Origin: Paraburkholderia sp. BL23I1N1
GTDB lineage: Bacteria; Pseudomonadota; Gammaproteobacteria; Burkholderiales; Burkholderiaceae
Reading direction: 5' to 3'
Assembly: GCF_003610295.1 (NCBI RefSeq)
Contig: NZ_RAPV01000001.1
Span: 4,774,001-4,838,000, forward strand
DNA: 64,000 nt
In this document: piece after piece, positions 9,552 to 17,749 of the stretch
Numbering within the stretch: the stretch's first letter is position 1
Layout of the letters: each line of letters starts with the position of its first letter
Translations under genes and position numbers: made by a program
Notes under the pieces: model-generated
Database searches by the model: none
Seen by the model: only the letters and a program-made list of their open reading frames with translations
What the model was told of the DNA's origin: nothing

Positions 9552-9830
9552 CTAGCAAGCGTTTGCGCGAACCCGGTCGACTTCGAGGCCGAACGCCGGG
9601 TGCAGACGGGTGCCGGGTACGTAGCCGGCGATGGCGGTGACCAGCCGCAGCCAGCGGCGCGAGCTGCCTGACACGATGCCGCTGAAATTGGCACTGATGT
9701 TACAACCGTAGGCCAGACGGGCTCTGTAGCCGAACATCAGGCCGCCGGCGATCGCCGCGATCAGCGAGCGGACCCGCACCTTCCAGACTGATGCGCAAGG
9801 CCGGCGAGCGCGGCGGGCCGGGCGACCTGC
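9552..9830 (-). pseudogene. Decayed C-terminal piece of a YeeE/YedE-family transporter
   Basis: On the minus strand the frame reads VRSLIAAIAGGLMFGYRARL, then AYGCNISANFSG-IVSGSSRRWLRLV and GTRLHPAFGLE. This is the C-terminal module of YeeE/YedE (DUF395) thiosulfate/sulfur permeases, including the conserved Y-G-C-N-I. There is no start and no N-terminal half; the upstream sequence (9780-9850) is out of frame. It is a remnant, probably unrelated in function to flhDC. Confidence 0.6.
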
Positions 9831-9854
9831 GGCGGGGGTGCCACCCGATAGCTG

Positions 9855-10385
9855 TTACATGAAACGCGCCATCAAATCGGCATCGTGAAACACCCAGTTG
9901 ACATTCAACGCTTCAATCTCGCAGCCATATTTGCGGAAGCCAAGCGACTCATAGAGTTTGCGGGCTGCCTCGTTGCGGCTACTCACCATCAACTGGATTT
10001 GCCGTAGGCCTTCTATTTGCGTTGCTCGCGCCAGCAATTCATTAAGCAACGCGCGACCGACTCCGTGGCCCGAAGCTTCAGGCGCTACATACATGCCGAC
10101 GATCGAGGCCTTGTGTCGCTGCTTGTCGCTCTGGTTGCGCCGCAATCCGACCACGCCGATCAGCGGCGCATCGGTCACTTCGAAAGCACCGAGCAAAAAG
10201 TCGCCTTCGGCTGCGTGCGCGCCCTGCAATATCGCGTCATGCCGTGCGGCGCCCTTGGCCAGCGCCTCCTCGTAACTCTCACCGAACGATTCCGGATGTG
10301 CCTTCAGTCCGCGCAGACGAAGCTGGAAGTAGGCGTCGCGGTCGGCCGGCCCGAGTTGGCGGATCAGCAGGGCGTTGTTGATCAA
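9855..10385 (-). CDS. GNAT-family N-acetyltransferase
   Basis: 176 residues from a TTG at 10385, which has GGAGAG at an ideal distance; the longer in-frame ORF lacks such a site. The acetyl-CoA-binding motif A is VGMYVAPEASGHGVGRALLNEL, followed by QLMVSSRNEAARKLYESLGF, both diagnostic for GNAT enzymes. The substrate is unknown; relatives acetylate small amines or protein N-termini. It lies next to, and in the same direction as, an XRE regulator gene, with 82 bases between. Confidence 0.85.
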   Translation of the reverse strand: MINNALLIRQLGPADRDAYFQLRLRGLKAHPESFGESYEEALAKGAARHDAILQGAHAAEGDFLLGAFEVTDAPLIGVVGLRRNQSDKQRHKASIVGMYVAPEASGHGVGRALLNELLARATQIEGLRQIQLMVSSRNEAARKLYESLGFRKYGCEIEALNVNWVFHDADLMARFM

Positions 10386-10467
10386 GTGCGTCTCTCCGTG
10401 TGGTTTGAATGGCGCGGCAAGCAGTAACAACGCCGTGTTCGCTGATGCTCAGGTTTTCGCAGTTCTG

Positions 10468-11346
10468 CTATGGCTTCGCGACTTCAGCCTTTTGCTCCTC
10501 GGCGCGTTGGTTTTCGGCAAACTCGCGCAATGCGGCCGCGGTTTGTGGATCGGCGGGAAAGAACGCTTCAATGGCAAGCTCCGACAGTGTCACATCGACC
10601 GGTGTGCCGAATACCGTGGTCGTGCTGAAGAACGACAGTTCGCCGATCGGCGTGCGCATTCGCAGCGGCACGGCGACCTGATAATTCGCGGTGTCGTCGT
10701 GGTCGATCACTGTCGCGCCGGGCGGCGCGGGATACGCGGCCAGTTCGTCGCGCAGGGCGCTCAACGTCTCGTCACCACTCACGTCGATTTGCCGCTGGAG
10801 TCGCGACAGCGCGTGCGCGCGCCAGGCGTGCCAATTGACGATCGACGCCGCGATGCCGTCCGGATGCAAGCTCAGCCGCATCGCATTGACGGGCGGTTTC
10901 AGCAATTCCGGGCTTGCGCCTGCAAGCAGCGGCGTGAGCGCATTGTTCGCGGCAACGATGTTCCAGTGGCGGTCGATCGCGAGTGCGGGATACGGTTCGT
11001 GACCTTTGAGCACCAACTCGACTGCCTCGCGCGCGGCGGCCAATTGCGGGTCCGTCAAAGGGCGTTCTCGGAACAGCGGCGCGTAGCCTGCCGCGATCAG
11101 CAGCGCATTGCGAGCACGCAATGGCACCTCGAGCCGCTCGGCGAGGTGCATGACCATTTCCCGGCTAGGCACGGCACGGCCTGATTCGACGAAGCTCAGA
11201 TGCCGCGTTGAAATATCGGCTTCAGCAGCGAGGAGCAACTGGCTCATTCTTCGCCGCTGCCGCCATTCGCGCAGCAGATCGCCGACCGTGCGGCTTGCCG
11301 TCGGTCTGTTCGACGGGATGGTTTGCGCAAGAGAGAGTGTGTTCAT
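10468..11346 (-). CDS. XRE-family regulator with MmyB-like ligand-binding domain
   Basis: 292 residues from the ATG at 11346; a TTG six codons earlier is the alternative. The N-terminal helix-turn-helix reads LLREWRQRRRMSQLLLAAEADISTRHLSFVESGRAVPS. The C-terminal ~180 residues match the MmyB-like domain (ALAIDRHWNIVAANNALTPLL, PVNAMRLSLHPDGI) that binds fatty-acid-like ligands in related regulators. Such proteins usually repress or activate an adjacent short-chain dehydrogenase or oxidoreductase gene. None is adjacent here, so its target is unclear. Confidence 0.87.
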   Translation of the reverse strand: MNTLSLAQTIPSNRPTASRTVGDLLREWRQRRRMSQLLLAAEADISTRHLSFVESGRAVPSREMVMHLAERLEVPLRARNALLIAAGYAPLFRERPLTDPQLAAAREAVELVLKGHEPYPALAIDRHWNIVAANNALTPLLAGASPELLKPPVNAMRLSLHPDGIAASIVNWHAWRAHALSRLQRQIDVSGDETLSALRDELAAYPAPPGATVIDHDDTANYQVAVPLRMRTPIGELSFFSTTTVFGTPVDVTLSELAIEAFFPADPQTAAALREFAENQRAEEQKAEVAKP

Positions 11347-11509
11347 GCTGCCGATGATAGCCAAAGCGCGTTAGCGATCCATTACCTGGCAGGTAATGGA
11401 AAACCCCGGAATGTCCCGCAAACCCCCGAAAACCCCGGGAAAGCGTAGGAGCGCCCGCGAATACGCGACACCTTCAGGGCGTTGCCGAAGCCGGTACGAC
11501 ACACGCGAA

Positions 11510-11812
11510 TCAGGCGTGCGCCACACCTTCCGGCACGGCGTTGAGCTTGACGCCCAGCGCGCGCAGCAGTTTGAACACCGTATCCATGCGCGGTTTGGAG
11601 CCGGGCGCGAGTGTTTTGTAGAGGCTCTCGCGCCCGAGTCCCGCGTTGGCCGCGACTTTCGCGATGCCACGTGCTTTTGCGATGTCGGCGATCGCGGCGA
11701 GGAGGAGGTCGGCGTCGCCTTCTTCAAGCGCTGCGTTGAGATATTCAGCGATCATCTCCTCGCTATCGAGGTAGTGCGATGCATCGAAGCGTGCGGTTTT
11801 GACTTTGCTCAT
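11510..11812 (-). CDS. Type II antitoxin, HigA-like addiction-module antidote
   Basis: 100 residues from the ATG at 11812 (MSKVKTARFDASHYL). An XRE-type helix-turn-helix is seen at GIAKVAANAGLGRESLYKTLAPGSKPRMDTVFKLLRALG. This is the COG3636 antidote family. The start overlaps the stop of the toxin gene as ATGA, giving toxin-first order as in higBA. It should neutralise the toxin and repress the shared promoter. Confidence 0.88.
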   Translation of the reverse strand: MSKVKTARFDASHYLDSEEMIAEYLNAALEEGDADLLLAAIADIAKARGIAKVAANAGLGRESLYKTLAPGSKPRMDTVFKLLRALGVKLNAVPEGVAHA

Positions 11813-12114
11813 GACAGTTCCTTTCTGATTGCTGCCCACAATGATTTGGCATGCTTGATGTCGGCCGGCTGCGTGGACTTGTCGCCACCGCAGAGCAGCA
11901 GATACACCACGCGCCCTTCACGCGCGAAGTAGACCCGATAGCCGGGACCCCAATCGATGCGCATCTCGGACACACCGTCTTCCAGCAGCTTTACGTCGCC
12001 GAAATGACCTCGCTCCGCACGGCGGACCCGCACCAGGATTTTTGCCCTCGCTCTTAAATCTGCGAGGCTGGCGAGCCAGCTGTTGAATTCCTCGGTGCGG
12101 TTGACCGTGTACAC
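11809..12114 (-). CDS. Type II toxin, RelE/HigB-like addiction-module killer
   Basis: 101 residues from the GTG at 12114 (MYTVNRTEEFNSWLASL). A longer ORF begins at 12180, but it would run through the promoter. Conserved family features are LADLRARAKILVRVRRAERG, the GVSEMRIDWGPGYRVYF strand pair and the LLLCGGDKSTQPADIKHAK tail. Family members are ribosome-dependent mRNA nucleases. The first gene of the pair, overlapping the antitoxin by ATGA. Confidence 0.87.
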   Translation of the reverse strand: MYTVNRTEEFNSWLASLADLRARAKILVRVRRAERGHFGDVKLLEDGVSEMRIDWGPGYRVYFAREGRVVYLLLCGGDKSTQPADIKHAKSLWAAIRKELS

Positions 12115-12138
12115 AGGTGGTGAACCGATCTGCTGATG

Positions 12139-12167
12139 AGTGTATCTGAATGGATACGAACTTGCAA
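12139..12167 (-). promoter_or_regulatory. Promoter/operator of the toxin-antitoxin operon
   Basis: On the minus strand TTGCAA (12162-12167) and TACACT (12139-12144) are 17 bases apart. The spacer and the edge of the -10 box contain the inverted repeat GTATC-N6-GATAC (12142-12157). This is a suitable operator for the HTH antitoxin, which would block RNA polymerase when bound. Confidence 0.55.
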
Positions 12168-12474
12168 GCGTAAAAACCATATTAAAAAAGCGGCTCGAGT
12201 CCGCGCCCCATTGAGTTCGTCACCTGCCGCGTGGCTATGCTGCGCGGCCCCCAGTTTGCCCATGCGGTTAGCGGGTGACGCAGAGCCTGACGACTCGACC
12301 GGATGGCTAATCCGGCGAGCAAAAAAGCGTGATTCTTCACCTCGGTGCATCTCGACGCTTACCTCCCACGTAATCGACGCACTGCGTTCGAACGTTCAAT
12401 CTTCACTCCGAGCCCGCCGCATACAACGTGTCTGCCGAGCGTAGTGCTCAGTCATGCCAATCAAGGAGTTTGAG

Positions 12475-12843
12475 ATGAATGCGCATACTGATCTGATCGA
12501 CCGTTATTTCGACGCATGGAATGAAACCGATGCAGTGCGCCGCCGCGAGCTGATCGCCGCGACGTGGACCGCCGATGCCGACTATCGCGATCCGCTGCTG
12601 GCAGGCGCGGGCCATGACGGCATCGACGCGATGATCCGCGCGGTGCATGAACGCTTCCCGCATCACACGTTTCACCGCACCACGGAGGTCGACGGATTCG
12701 CGAACCGCTTGCGTTTTTCGTGGGCACTCACCACGCCGGCCGGCGAGGCAATCGTCAAGGGCTCCGACTTCGGCGTGCTCGACGCACATGGACGCCTGCA
12801 GGCGGTGACCGGCTTCCTCGACCAGGTGCCTGCTGCGACCTGA
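12475..12843 (+). CDS. SnoaL-like/NTF2-fold protein
   Basis: 122 residues from the ATG at 12475, which has AAGGAG (12464-12469) ahead; an upstream in-frame ATG has none. The pattern YFDAWNETDAVRRRELIAATWTADADYRDPLLAGAGHDGIDAMIRAV and the later strand-rich half fit the SnoaL-like NTF2 fold, used for small-molecule binding or isomerisation. No catalytic role can be assigned. It leads a series of small same-strand genes reaching to 15167. Confidence 0.75.
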   Translation: MNAHTDLIDRYFDAWNETDAVRRRELIAATWTADADYRDPLLAGAGHDGIDAMIRAVHERFPHHTFHRTTEVDGFANRLRFSWALTTPAGEAIVKGSDFGVLDAHGRLQAVTGFLDQVPAAT

Positions 12844-12872
12844 CAGCTCACCGTTTTTTCACGGAGACGAAC

Positions 12873-13298
12873 ATGCACGAGCCCGTTGCCGCTACGGCTC
12901 CCGGTACTGTCCACACGTTCGCGCGCCTGTCGGAAGCCGTCGACGCACTCTCCAGCGCGATCGCCGGCTTCGCGCTGCTGGCCGGCGCGCGCGCCTTCAC
13001 CTTCGCGGCTTTGCTGGCCTGGCGCGAGCCGGTGCTGGGTGGCGCGGGTCTCGTGCTGCTCGCGTTGGTCGGCTGGCTGCGGTGGCAGTGGCGCCGGAAA
13101 GCCGCTGACTGCATCGTGCGGAAATGCGGATTGTCGGTGAGCCGCCGGCACGGGACCGTGTGCCACGGTCTTGCTACAATCGATCGCGACGCGCTGCACG
13201 ATCGCGCGCAGGGACAGTTACAACGGCAACTGCAAGAACAAACCGTTCGAACCCGGGCGGCTGGCCGTCAATCGAATCTCAAGGAGACACCGTGCTGA
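12873..13298 (+). CDS. Hypothetical small membrane protein
   Basis: 141 residues from the ATG at 12873, behind ACGGAGACG. Two hydrophobic segments are visible (about residues 26-44 and 51-68: AIAGFALLAGARAFTFAALLAW, GGAGLVLLALVGWLRW), followed by a basic Cys-containing tail. The end overlaps the start of the FucU-like gene. No family is recognised. The reading frame has normal codon usage in the first half; the tail after residue ~90 is less convincing. Confidence 0.45.
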   Translation: MHEPVAATAPGTVHTFARLSEAVDALSSAIAGFALLAGARAFTFAALLAWREPVLGGAGLVLLALVGWLRWQWRRKAADCIVRKCGLSVSRRHGTVCHGLATIDRDALHDRAQGQLQRQLQEQTVRTRAAGRQSNLKETPC

Positions 13299-13756
13299 AG
13301 AATCTCGATCCGCTGCTGAACGCCGACGTGCTGCATGCGCTACGTTCGATGGGACATGGCGACGAACTGGTGGTGTGCGACGCCAACTTCCCGGGCGATT
13401 CGGTCGCGCATGAGACGGTGTTGGGCAAGCTGCTGCGTCTCGATGGCGTGAATGCACCGCGTGCGATTCGCGCGATTCTGTCGGTGATGCCGCTGGATAC
13501 ATTCATCGAACACCCTGCATCGCGAATGGAAGTGGTCGGCGAGCCGGCTACGATTCCGGCCGTTCAGCGCGAGGTGCAGATCGAGATCAATGCGGCGGAA
13601 GGGCGCGAGGTGCCGTTTGCTTCGGTCGAACGTTTCGCTTTCTATGAGCGGGCGCGCAAAGCCTATTGCGTGATCGCTACCGGCGAAGAGCGCGGTTACG
13701 GTTGCTTCGTTTTTACAAAGGGCGTCTTGCTCGCGCCGGATGCGCCACAGCAATAG
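13292..13756 (+). CDS. RbsD/FucU-family sugar mutarotase-like protein
   Basis: 154 residues from the GTG at 13292, with AAGGAG seven bases upstream. MLKNLDPLLNADVLHALRSMGHGDELVVCDANFPGDS matches the FucU/RbsD fold, in which the GHG histidine and the D-A-N-F segment shape the active site of L-fucose or ribose mutarotases. Length fits FucU. No sugar transport or kinase genes are adjacent, so the physiological sugar is not evident from context. Confidence 0.88.
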   Translation: MLKNLDPLLNADVLHALRSMGHGDELVVCDANFPGDSVAHETVLGKLLRLDGVNAPRAIRAILSVMPLDTFIEHPASRMEVVGEPATIPAVQREVQIEINAAEGREVPFASVERFAFYERARKAYCVIATGEERGYGCFVFTKGVLLAPDAPQQ

Positions 13757-13780
13757 CGCATCATCACGGCGGCGAAAATC

Positions 13781-14188
13781 ATGAGCTTCTCGATAGACAG
13801 TCTCGATCATCTCGTTCTGAATGTCGCCGACGTGGAAGCCAGCGCGGCCTGGTATGCTCGAATGCTCGGCATGCGGCGCACCGAGTTCGAGTCGCGCAGC
13901 GGCACGCGCGTGGCGATGACATACGGCAATCAGAAGATCAATCTGCGGCCGGCGGATGCGGACACGGCCGCATGGTTCACCGGGCGCGAGCCGGTGCCGG
14001 GCAGCACCGATCTGTGCTTTGTCACCACCGCGAGTTCCGCTGAGGTCAAAGCCTATTGGCTTGCACAGGGCGTGGAGATAGAGGCCGGCCCGGTTGAGCG
14101 CGACGGCGCACGAGGCAAGATGACCTCGGTGTATTGCCGCGATCCGGACGGCAATCTGATCGAGGTCGCGACGTATCCTCGCGCGTAA
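13781..14188 (+). CDS. VOC-family (glyoxalase/bleomycin-resistance fold) protein
   Basis: 135 residues. The paired beta-alpha-beta modules read SLDHLVLNVADVEASAAWYARMLGMRRTEF and TDLCFVTTASSAEVKAYWLAQGVEIEAGPVERDGARGKMTSVYCRDPDGNLIEVATY. The metal ligand positions of the fold (His in DHLVLNV and Glu in NLIEV) are present. Function ranges from glyoxalase to dioxygenase to drug binding; the substrate is unknown. Confidence 0.85.
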   Translation: MSFSIDSLDHLVLNVADVEASAAWYARMLGMRRTEFESRSGTRVAMTYGNQKINLRPADADTAAWFTGREPVPGSTDLCFVTTASSAEVKAYWLAQGVEIEAGPVERDGARGKMTSVYCRDPDGNLIEVATYPRA

Positions 14189-14398
14189 GCACGGCGGCCA
14201 TACCGGCCGTGCCGTGCAAAACCGGGCACGCGCTGAGCGCTCGGTCACCTTTTTCCTTCCCTTGAGGCGGCGCGAATTGCGCCGTTCAAATCGGCCCGCG
14301 CTTGGAAAAGGCGGGCAATGCACCTATTCTCAGATGCAAAATGGGGAACTGCAGCCGCCTGGCCGGGTCTGCTGCTTATTCAATTACAGGAGCTCCTC

Positions 14399-14830
14399 AT
14401 GACGCGTCCCGTCGATTCCGGCGTCATCCTCATCGCGCGTATCGCCCTTGCCGTGCTGTTTTTATGGGGCGGCGTGATGAAACTGCTGGGCTATGCGGGC
14501 TTTGTCAGCTATCTGCATTCGAAGGGAGTGCCGTTCGTACAGGTCGCCGCGCCACTTGCCACAGCGGTCGAGGCGCTCGGCGGTCTGCTGCTGATCGTCG
14601 GCTTCAAGATGCGCCCGCTCGCGCTCATCATGGCCGTCTATACCGTGGCAACCGCGGTGCTGGGCCACGATTTCTGGAACGTCACCGATCCCGCGTTGCA
14701 GCGCGATATGGTGATCCACTTCTGGAAGAACATTGGCATCGCCGGTGGTTTCCTGCTGTTGTTCGTGACCGGAGCCGGCCGTATCAGTATCGACGGCGCG
14801 CGTGCGCCACGCGGCGGGCTGAATCTCTGA
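14399..14830 (+). CDS. DoxX-family membrane protein
   Basis: 143 residues from the ATG at 14399, after CAGGAGC. Four hydrophobic helices are visible (ILIARIALAVLFLWGGVMKLLGY, APLATAVEALGGLLLIVGF, LALIMAVYTVATAVLGHDFW, NIGIAGGFLLLFVTGAGRISID), the usual DoxX/YphA pattern. Members are inner-membrane proteins linked to redox stress or quinone-related roles, but this one cannot be assigned further. A hairpin without a T run lies upstream at 14190-14218. Confidence 0.85.
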   Translation: MTRPVDSGVILIARIALAVLFLWGGVMKLLGYAGFVSYLHSKGVPFVQVAAPLATAVEALGGLLLIVGFKMRPLALIMAVYTVATAVLGHDFWNVTDPALQRDMVIHFWKNIGIAGGFLLLFVTGAGRISIDGARAPRGGLNL

Positions 14831-14894
14831 TCACGTGGTTGCGGGCGTCTGCGCCGGTCGTTTTTGATTCCGGCTGCAATCAAGGGAGCAAAAA

Positions 14895-15167
14895 ATGATT
14901 CAAAGTTTTGAGCAAACCATTGGCGGCAAGGTCACGCAGTTGTGCGCCAGTCTTGGCGAAGGGGCTACGCCGCATCGCGTCATCATCAGCTTTGCCGATT
15001 CGGCGAAAACGTTGGTGGTTCTCGATGCGTCCGGCCTCATCGGCACGATCAAGGCTGAAATCGAACAGCCGGAAAAGCTGATTGCCGACGCAATCGCCAA
15101 GGCGCAAAACGAAGGGCTGATCGAGCGTGCGATCGACACCGGCACGATTCAGGAAGCGCCAATGTAA
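14895..15167 (+). CDS. Hypothetical protein
   Basis: 90 residues starting MIQSFEQTIGGKVTQLCASLGEGATPHRVIISFADSAKTL, with AAGGGAGC 8-14 bases upstream. It appears soluble and alternates strands and helices. I do not recognise the family. It lies at the end of the small-gene run, directly before a convergent MFS gene. Confidence 0.5.
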   Translation: MIQSFEQTIGGKVTQLCASLGEGATPHRVIISFADSAKTLVVLDASGLIGTIKAEIEQPEKLIADAIAKAQNEGLIERAIDTGTIQEAPM

Positions 15168-15191
15168 GTGGCGCGGTTAGTCACGAGCTGA

Positions 15192-16694
15192 TCAGCGCGA
15201 TTCGCGAACTTGCCGAGGGCTGGTCTTGTGCGACTTCGAGGCCGACGCATGCGGTTCCGGATGCACGAGGCAGCCCATCACGCCACCCACCGCCAGCAGC
15301 GCGACCGAGATCGCTGTCGCCGCCTGCATGCCGGAGACGATCTGCGTGGCGGCTGCACCGCTCGCCAACGCGCCGAAAGCCGCCACACCCACCGCGCCGC
15401 CCGCTTGCCGGGCGGTATTCAGCACGGCGGACGCCGTGGCCGCGCGTTTCGCTTCGACGGATGCCAGCACGGCGGTAGTCATCGCCGGAACCGCCAGGCC
15501 CATTCCCGACGGAATCAGCAGGAACGGCAGTAGCAGGCCGACGAGCGGTGTGGACGCATCGACGAAATGGAGCAGGCCATAGCCGAGCCCCGCGGTGATT
15601 GCCCCGGCGATCATCGGCACGCGTGCGCCGAAACGCCCGACCACCCAGCCGCTCGCCACGTTCGAGAGCAGAAAGCCGCCGGTCAACGGCAGGAAGGTGA
15701 GGCCCGCCTGCAGCGGGGTATGGCCGCGTGCGCGCTGCAAATACAGGCTCAGCACGAACACCATGCCGTAGTACGTCAGATTCACGCAGACGCCGAACAG
15801 CACCGCCGCGTTGAAGGTGCGCTTGTTGAATAGCGAGAGCGGCAGCATCGGCGCCGCGACGCGGGATTCCACGGCGATGAAAGTGACGGCCGCGATCAGC
15901 GCGAGTATGAAACCGCCAGCGACTAGCGGATGGCTCAGCCCGAGCGGACGCCATTCAATCACAGCGGCGACGAAGGCGGTGAGCGCAACGATGGCAAGGG
16001 TCTGGCCGCTTAGATCGATACTGCGTGGACTTGCCTCGGCGGTAGCTGGTGTTGTGGCCGCAGCGGTAGTCGCAGTCGACGCCGCGCGTTGCGCGTCTTT
16101 GCGAACTGATTGAGGCCGTGGCACCCACAGCAAAGTCGCCAGCAAACCGGCTACGCAAATCGGCAGATTGACGAGAAAGATGCTGCGCCAGCCGAACGCC
16201 GCAATCAGCAGACCGCCGAGCACCGGTCCGGCCGCGATCGAAATCGCGCCTGCGGCGGTCCACAGCCCGACTGCGCGCGCCCGGAGCTTCGGATCGTGGC
16301 CATATGACTGGTTGAGCAGCGCCAGCGAGTTCGGCAGCATGGCGGCGGCGCCGATGCCTTGCAACGCGCGCGCGGCGACCAGCATGGTGGCATCGAGCGC
16401 CAATCCGCAGGCGAGCGACGCAAACGCAAACAGCACGATGCCGGCCGCGTACATGCGCCGGGTGCCGAGCCGGTCGCCGAGCGCACCTGCCGACAGCATC
16501 AGCACGGCGAACGCGAGTGTGTACGCGTCGACGACCCATTGCAGCCCCGCGACATTCGCGTGCAGGTCCGCACCGATCTTCGGTAGCGCGATGTTGACGA
16601 TGGTCACGTCGAGTTGCGTGACGACGAAGCCGACGCTGACCGTCGCGAGAATGCGGCCAAGGGCGGGTGAGCGGGGGGTATTGGGCGAGTTCAT
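15192..16694 (-). CDS. MFS drug:H+ antiporter, DHA2 (14-helix) type
   Basis: 500 residues from the ATG at 16694 (MNSPNTPRSPALGRIL); a TTG five codons earlier is possible. Motif C-like and DHA2 signatures are clear: LDVTIVNIALPKIGADL, GLQWVVDAYTLAFAVLMLSAGALGDRLGTRRMY and ARALQGIGAAAMLPNSLALL. Fourteen hydrophobic segments fit QacA/EmrB-type exporters. A polar loop rich in Ala/Thr (about 205-230) separates halves. No adaptor protein gene is nearby; the substrate is unknown. Confidence 0.9.
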   Translation of the reverse strand: MNSPNTPRSPALGRILATVSVGFVVTQLDVTIVNIALPKIGADLHANVAGLQWVVDAYTLAFAVLMLSAGALGDRLGTRRMYAAGIVLFAFASLACGLALDATMLVAARALQGIGAAAMLPNSLALLNQSYGHDPKLRARAVGLWTAAGAISIAAGPVLGGLLIAAFGWRSIFLVNLPICVAGLLATLLWVPRPQSVRKDAQRAASTATTAAATTPATAEASPRSIDLSGQTLAIVALTAFVAAVIEWRPLGLSHPLVAGGFILALIAAVTFIAVESRVAAPMLPLSLFNKRTFNAAVLFGVCVNLTYYGMVFVLSLYLQRARGHTPLQAGLTFLPLTGGFLLSNVASGWVVGRFGARVPMIAGAITAGLGYGLLHFVDASTPLVGLLLPFLLIPSGMGLAVPAMTTAVLASVEAKRAATASAVLNTARQAGGAVGVAAFGALASGAAATQIVSGMQAATAISVALLAVGGVMGCLVHPEPHASASKSHKTSPRQVRESR

Positions 16695-17149
16695 GATGGT
16701 GACGTGCAAACGAAACCTGTGGTGGGATTTCTCTGTAACCTATTAATTTATAAAAAATTGTGCTCGAATTACATTTGAGGTTCGAACAAATAAATTTGAC
16801 CTGCCCATCGCACGCTTCTCGCCGCAAGAGACAAACGAAACCTGTTCTGGCTGCGGAACGATGTCGGTATCTTGATTGGTCCATCGACTCGTTCGGCAGC
16901 AAACGGCGACTTGTGCGAGTACGCGAACGGGGCGGCTCAGGCTCGCGCTCACAGTGTAGATATGCAGATTGCGCAGGTTCATTCCCGTTGCACAAAGGGG
17001 CTTCTCATGCGAACGATTATGAGACATCGTTGCCAAGGACATTTCCATCCGTCGTGAAATGCGGATTGCAAAAATGTGGGGTTGGATCAGCGGGCGGGGG
17101 CGGAAGTACACGGGCACGGACGTCGTCGAGTCCGAGTCGATATCGGATA
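16695..17149. other. Gene-free stretch before the mobile-element cluster
   Basis: No convincing coding or RNA signal. The first ~100 bases are AT-rich and could hold the promoter of the MFS gene. The remainder has degenerate ORFs on both strands and leads into the IS607-type fragment. Confidence 0.4.
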
Positions 17150-17275
17150 CGACTCTTATCAATTGGCGAGACGGCGGCAGAGCTGGGCGTAGTGGTAGGC
17201 ACGCTGCGACGTCGGCATCGACAGAGATTATTGATGCCATTCGGCCGGACTGTCGGCGGACATCGACGATACATC
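17150..17275 (+). pseudogene. IS607-type serine recombinase fragment (MerR-like HTH)
   Basis: In frame from 17150 the sequence reads RLLSIGETAAELGVVVGTLR and then RRHRQRLLMPFGRTVGGHRRY. This is the N-terminal MerR-like DNA-binding domain of IS607-family resolvases, whose consensus has an R-T-x-G-G-H-R-R-Y end. The catalytic serine domain is missing: the frame ends at 17330, and the next recognisable coding segment starts at 17298 in another frame. A remnant. Confidence 0.65.
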
Positions 17276-17297
17276 CCTACTCAATTGGCAGGCGACG

Positions 17298-17558
17298 ATG
17301 AGCAACATCAATATCCAACGTGCGATCGATAATATCTGTTCTACGACGACGATCTTTACCCCAATCGTCGAAGTCGTCGTCAATGCGATTGAAGCCATCG
17401 AGGAGGCTGATAGGGCCGATGGTTTAATCCGGCTCAAGGTTTGCCGGTCGGCCCAGCAGGAATTGGATTCGGAGGAGAGCGATTCCAAGATCATCGATGT
17501 CCTGATTGAGGACAACGGGATTGGATTTACTGAGGTGCACGGCAAAAAAAACACTTGA
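17298..17558 (+). pseudogene. Truncated GHKL (HSP90/histidine-kinase-like) ATPase N-terminus
   Basis: Reads MSNINIQRAIDNICSTTTIF, then TPIVEVVVNAIEAIEEA and later IDVLIEDNGIGF. The E-x-x-x-N-A-I-E-A-I helix (N box) and D-N-G-I-G-F (G1 box) are the ATP-binding motifs of GHKL ATPases. The family normally continues for several hundred residues, but the frame stops soon after DNGIGFTEVH, where an IS701-like fragment begins. Large GHKL ATPases of this kind often sit in accessory or defence loci; that context is only an inference here. Confidence 0.6.
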
Positions 17559-17748
17559 AGGTTTGGTGCCGCTCAGCGTGCAGGAGATCCGCCGGCTGCT
17601 CTGTCGCATCCTGTGGCGCGGCGCCCACTCTATCGCGTACGTGTTGTCCTGGTCGGCATGGCGGCGCCGACACCAGTACCGCGCCCAGCAGTGCCACTAC
17701 CGAAGACGAGGATGTGTGCCTCCAGTTTACCTAGATCTACGGCTGTAG
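17554..17748 (+). pseudogene. C-terminal fragment of an IS701-type transposase
   Basis: The frame from 17554 gives LEGLVPLSVQEIRRLLCRIL and then WSAWRRRHQYRAQQCHYRRR. This is the hallmark C-terminus of IS701-type DDE transposases (LTVPE-x-R-R-L-L ... W-S-x-W-R-R-R-H-Q-x-R-A ... HYRRR). It is fused directly after the truncated ATPase and ends at a TAG just before the group II intron. Confidence 0.6.
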
Positions 17749-17749
17749 T

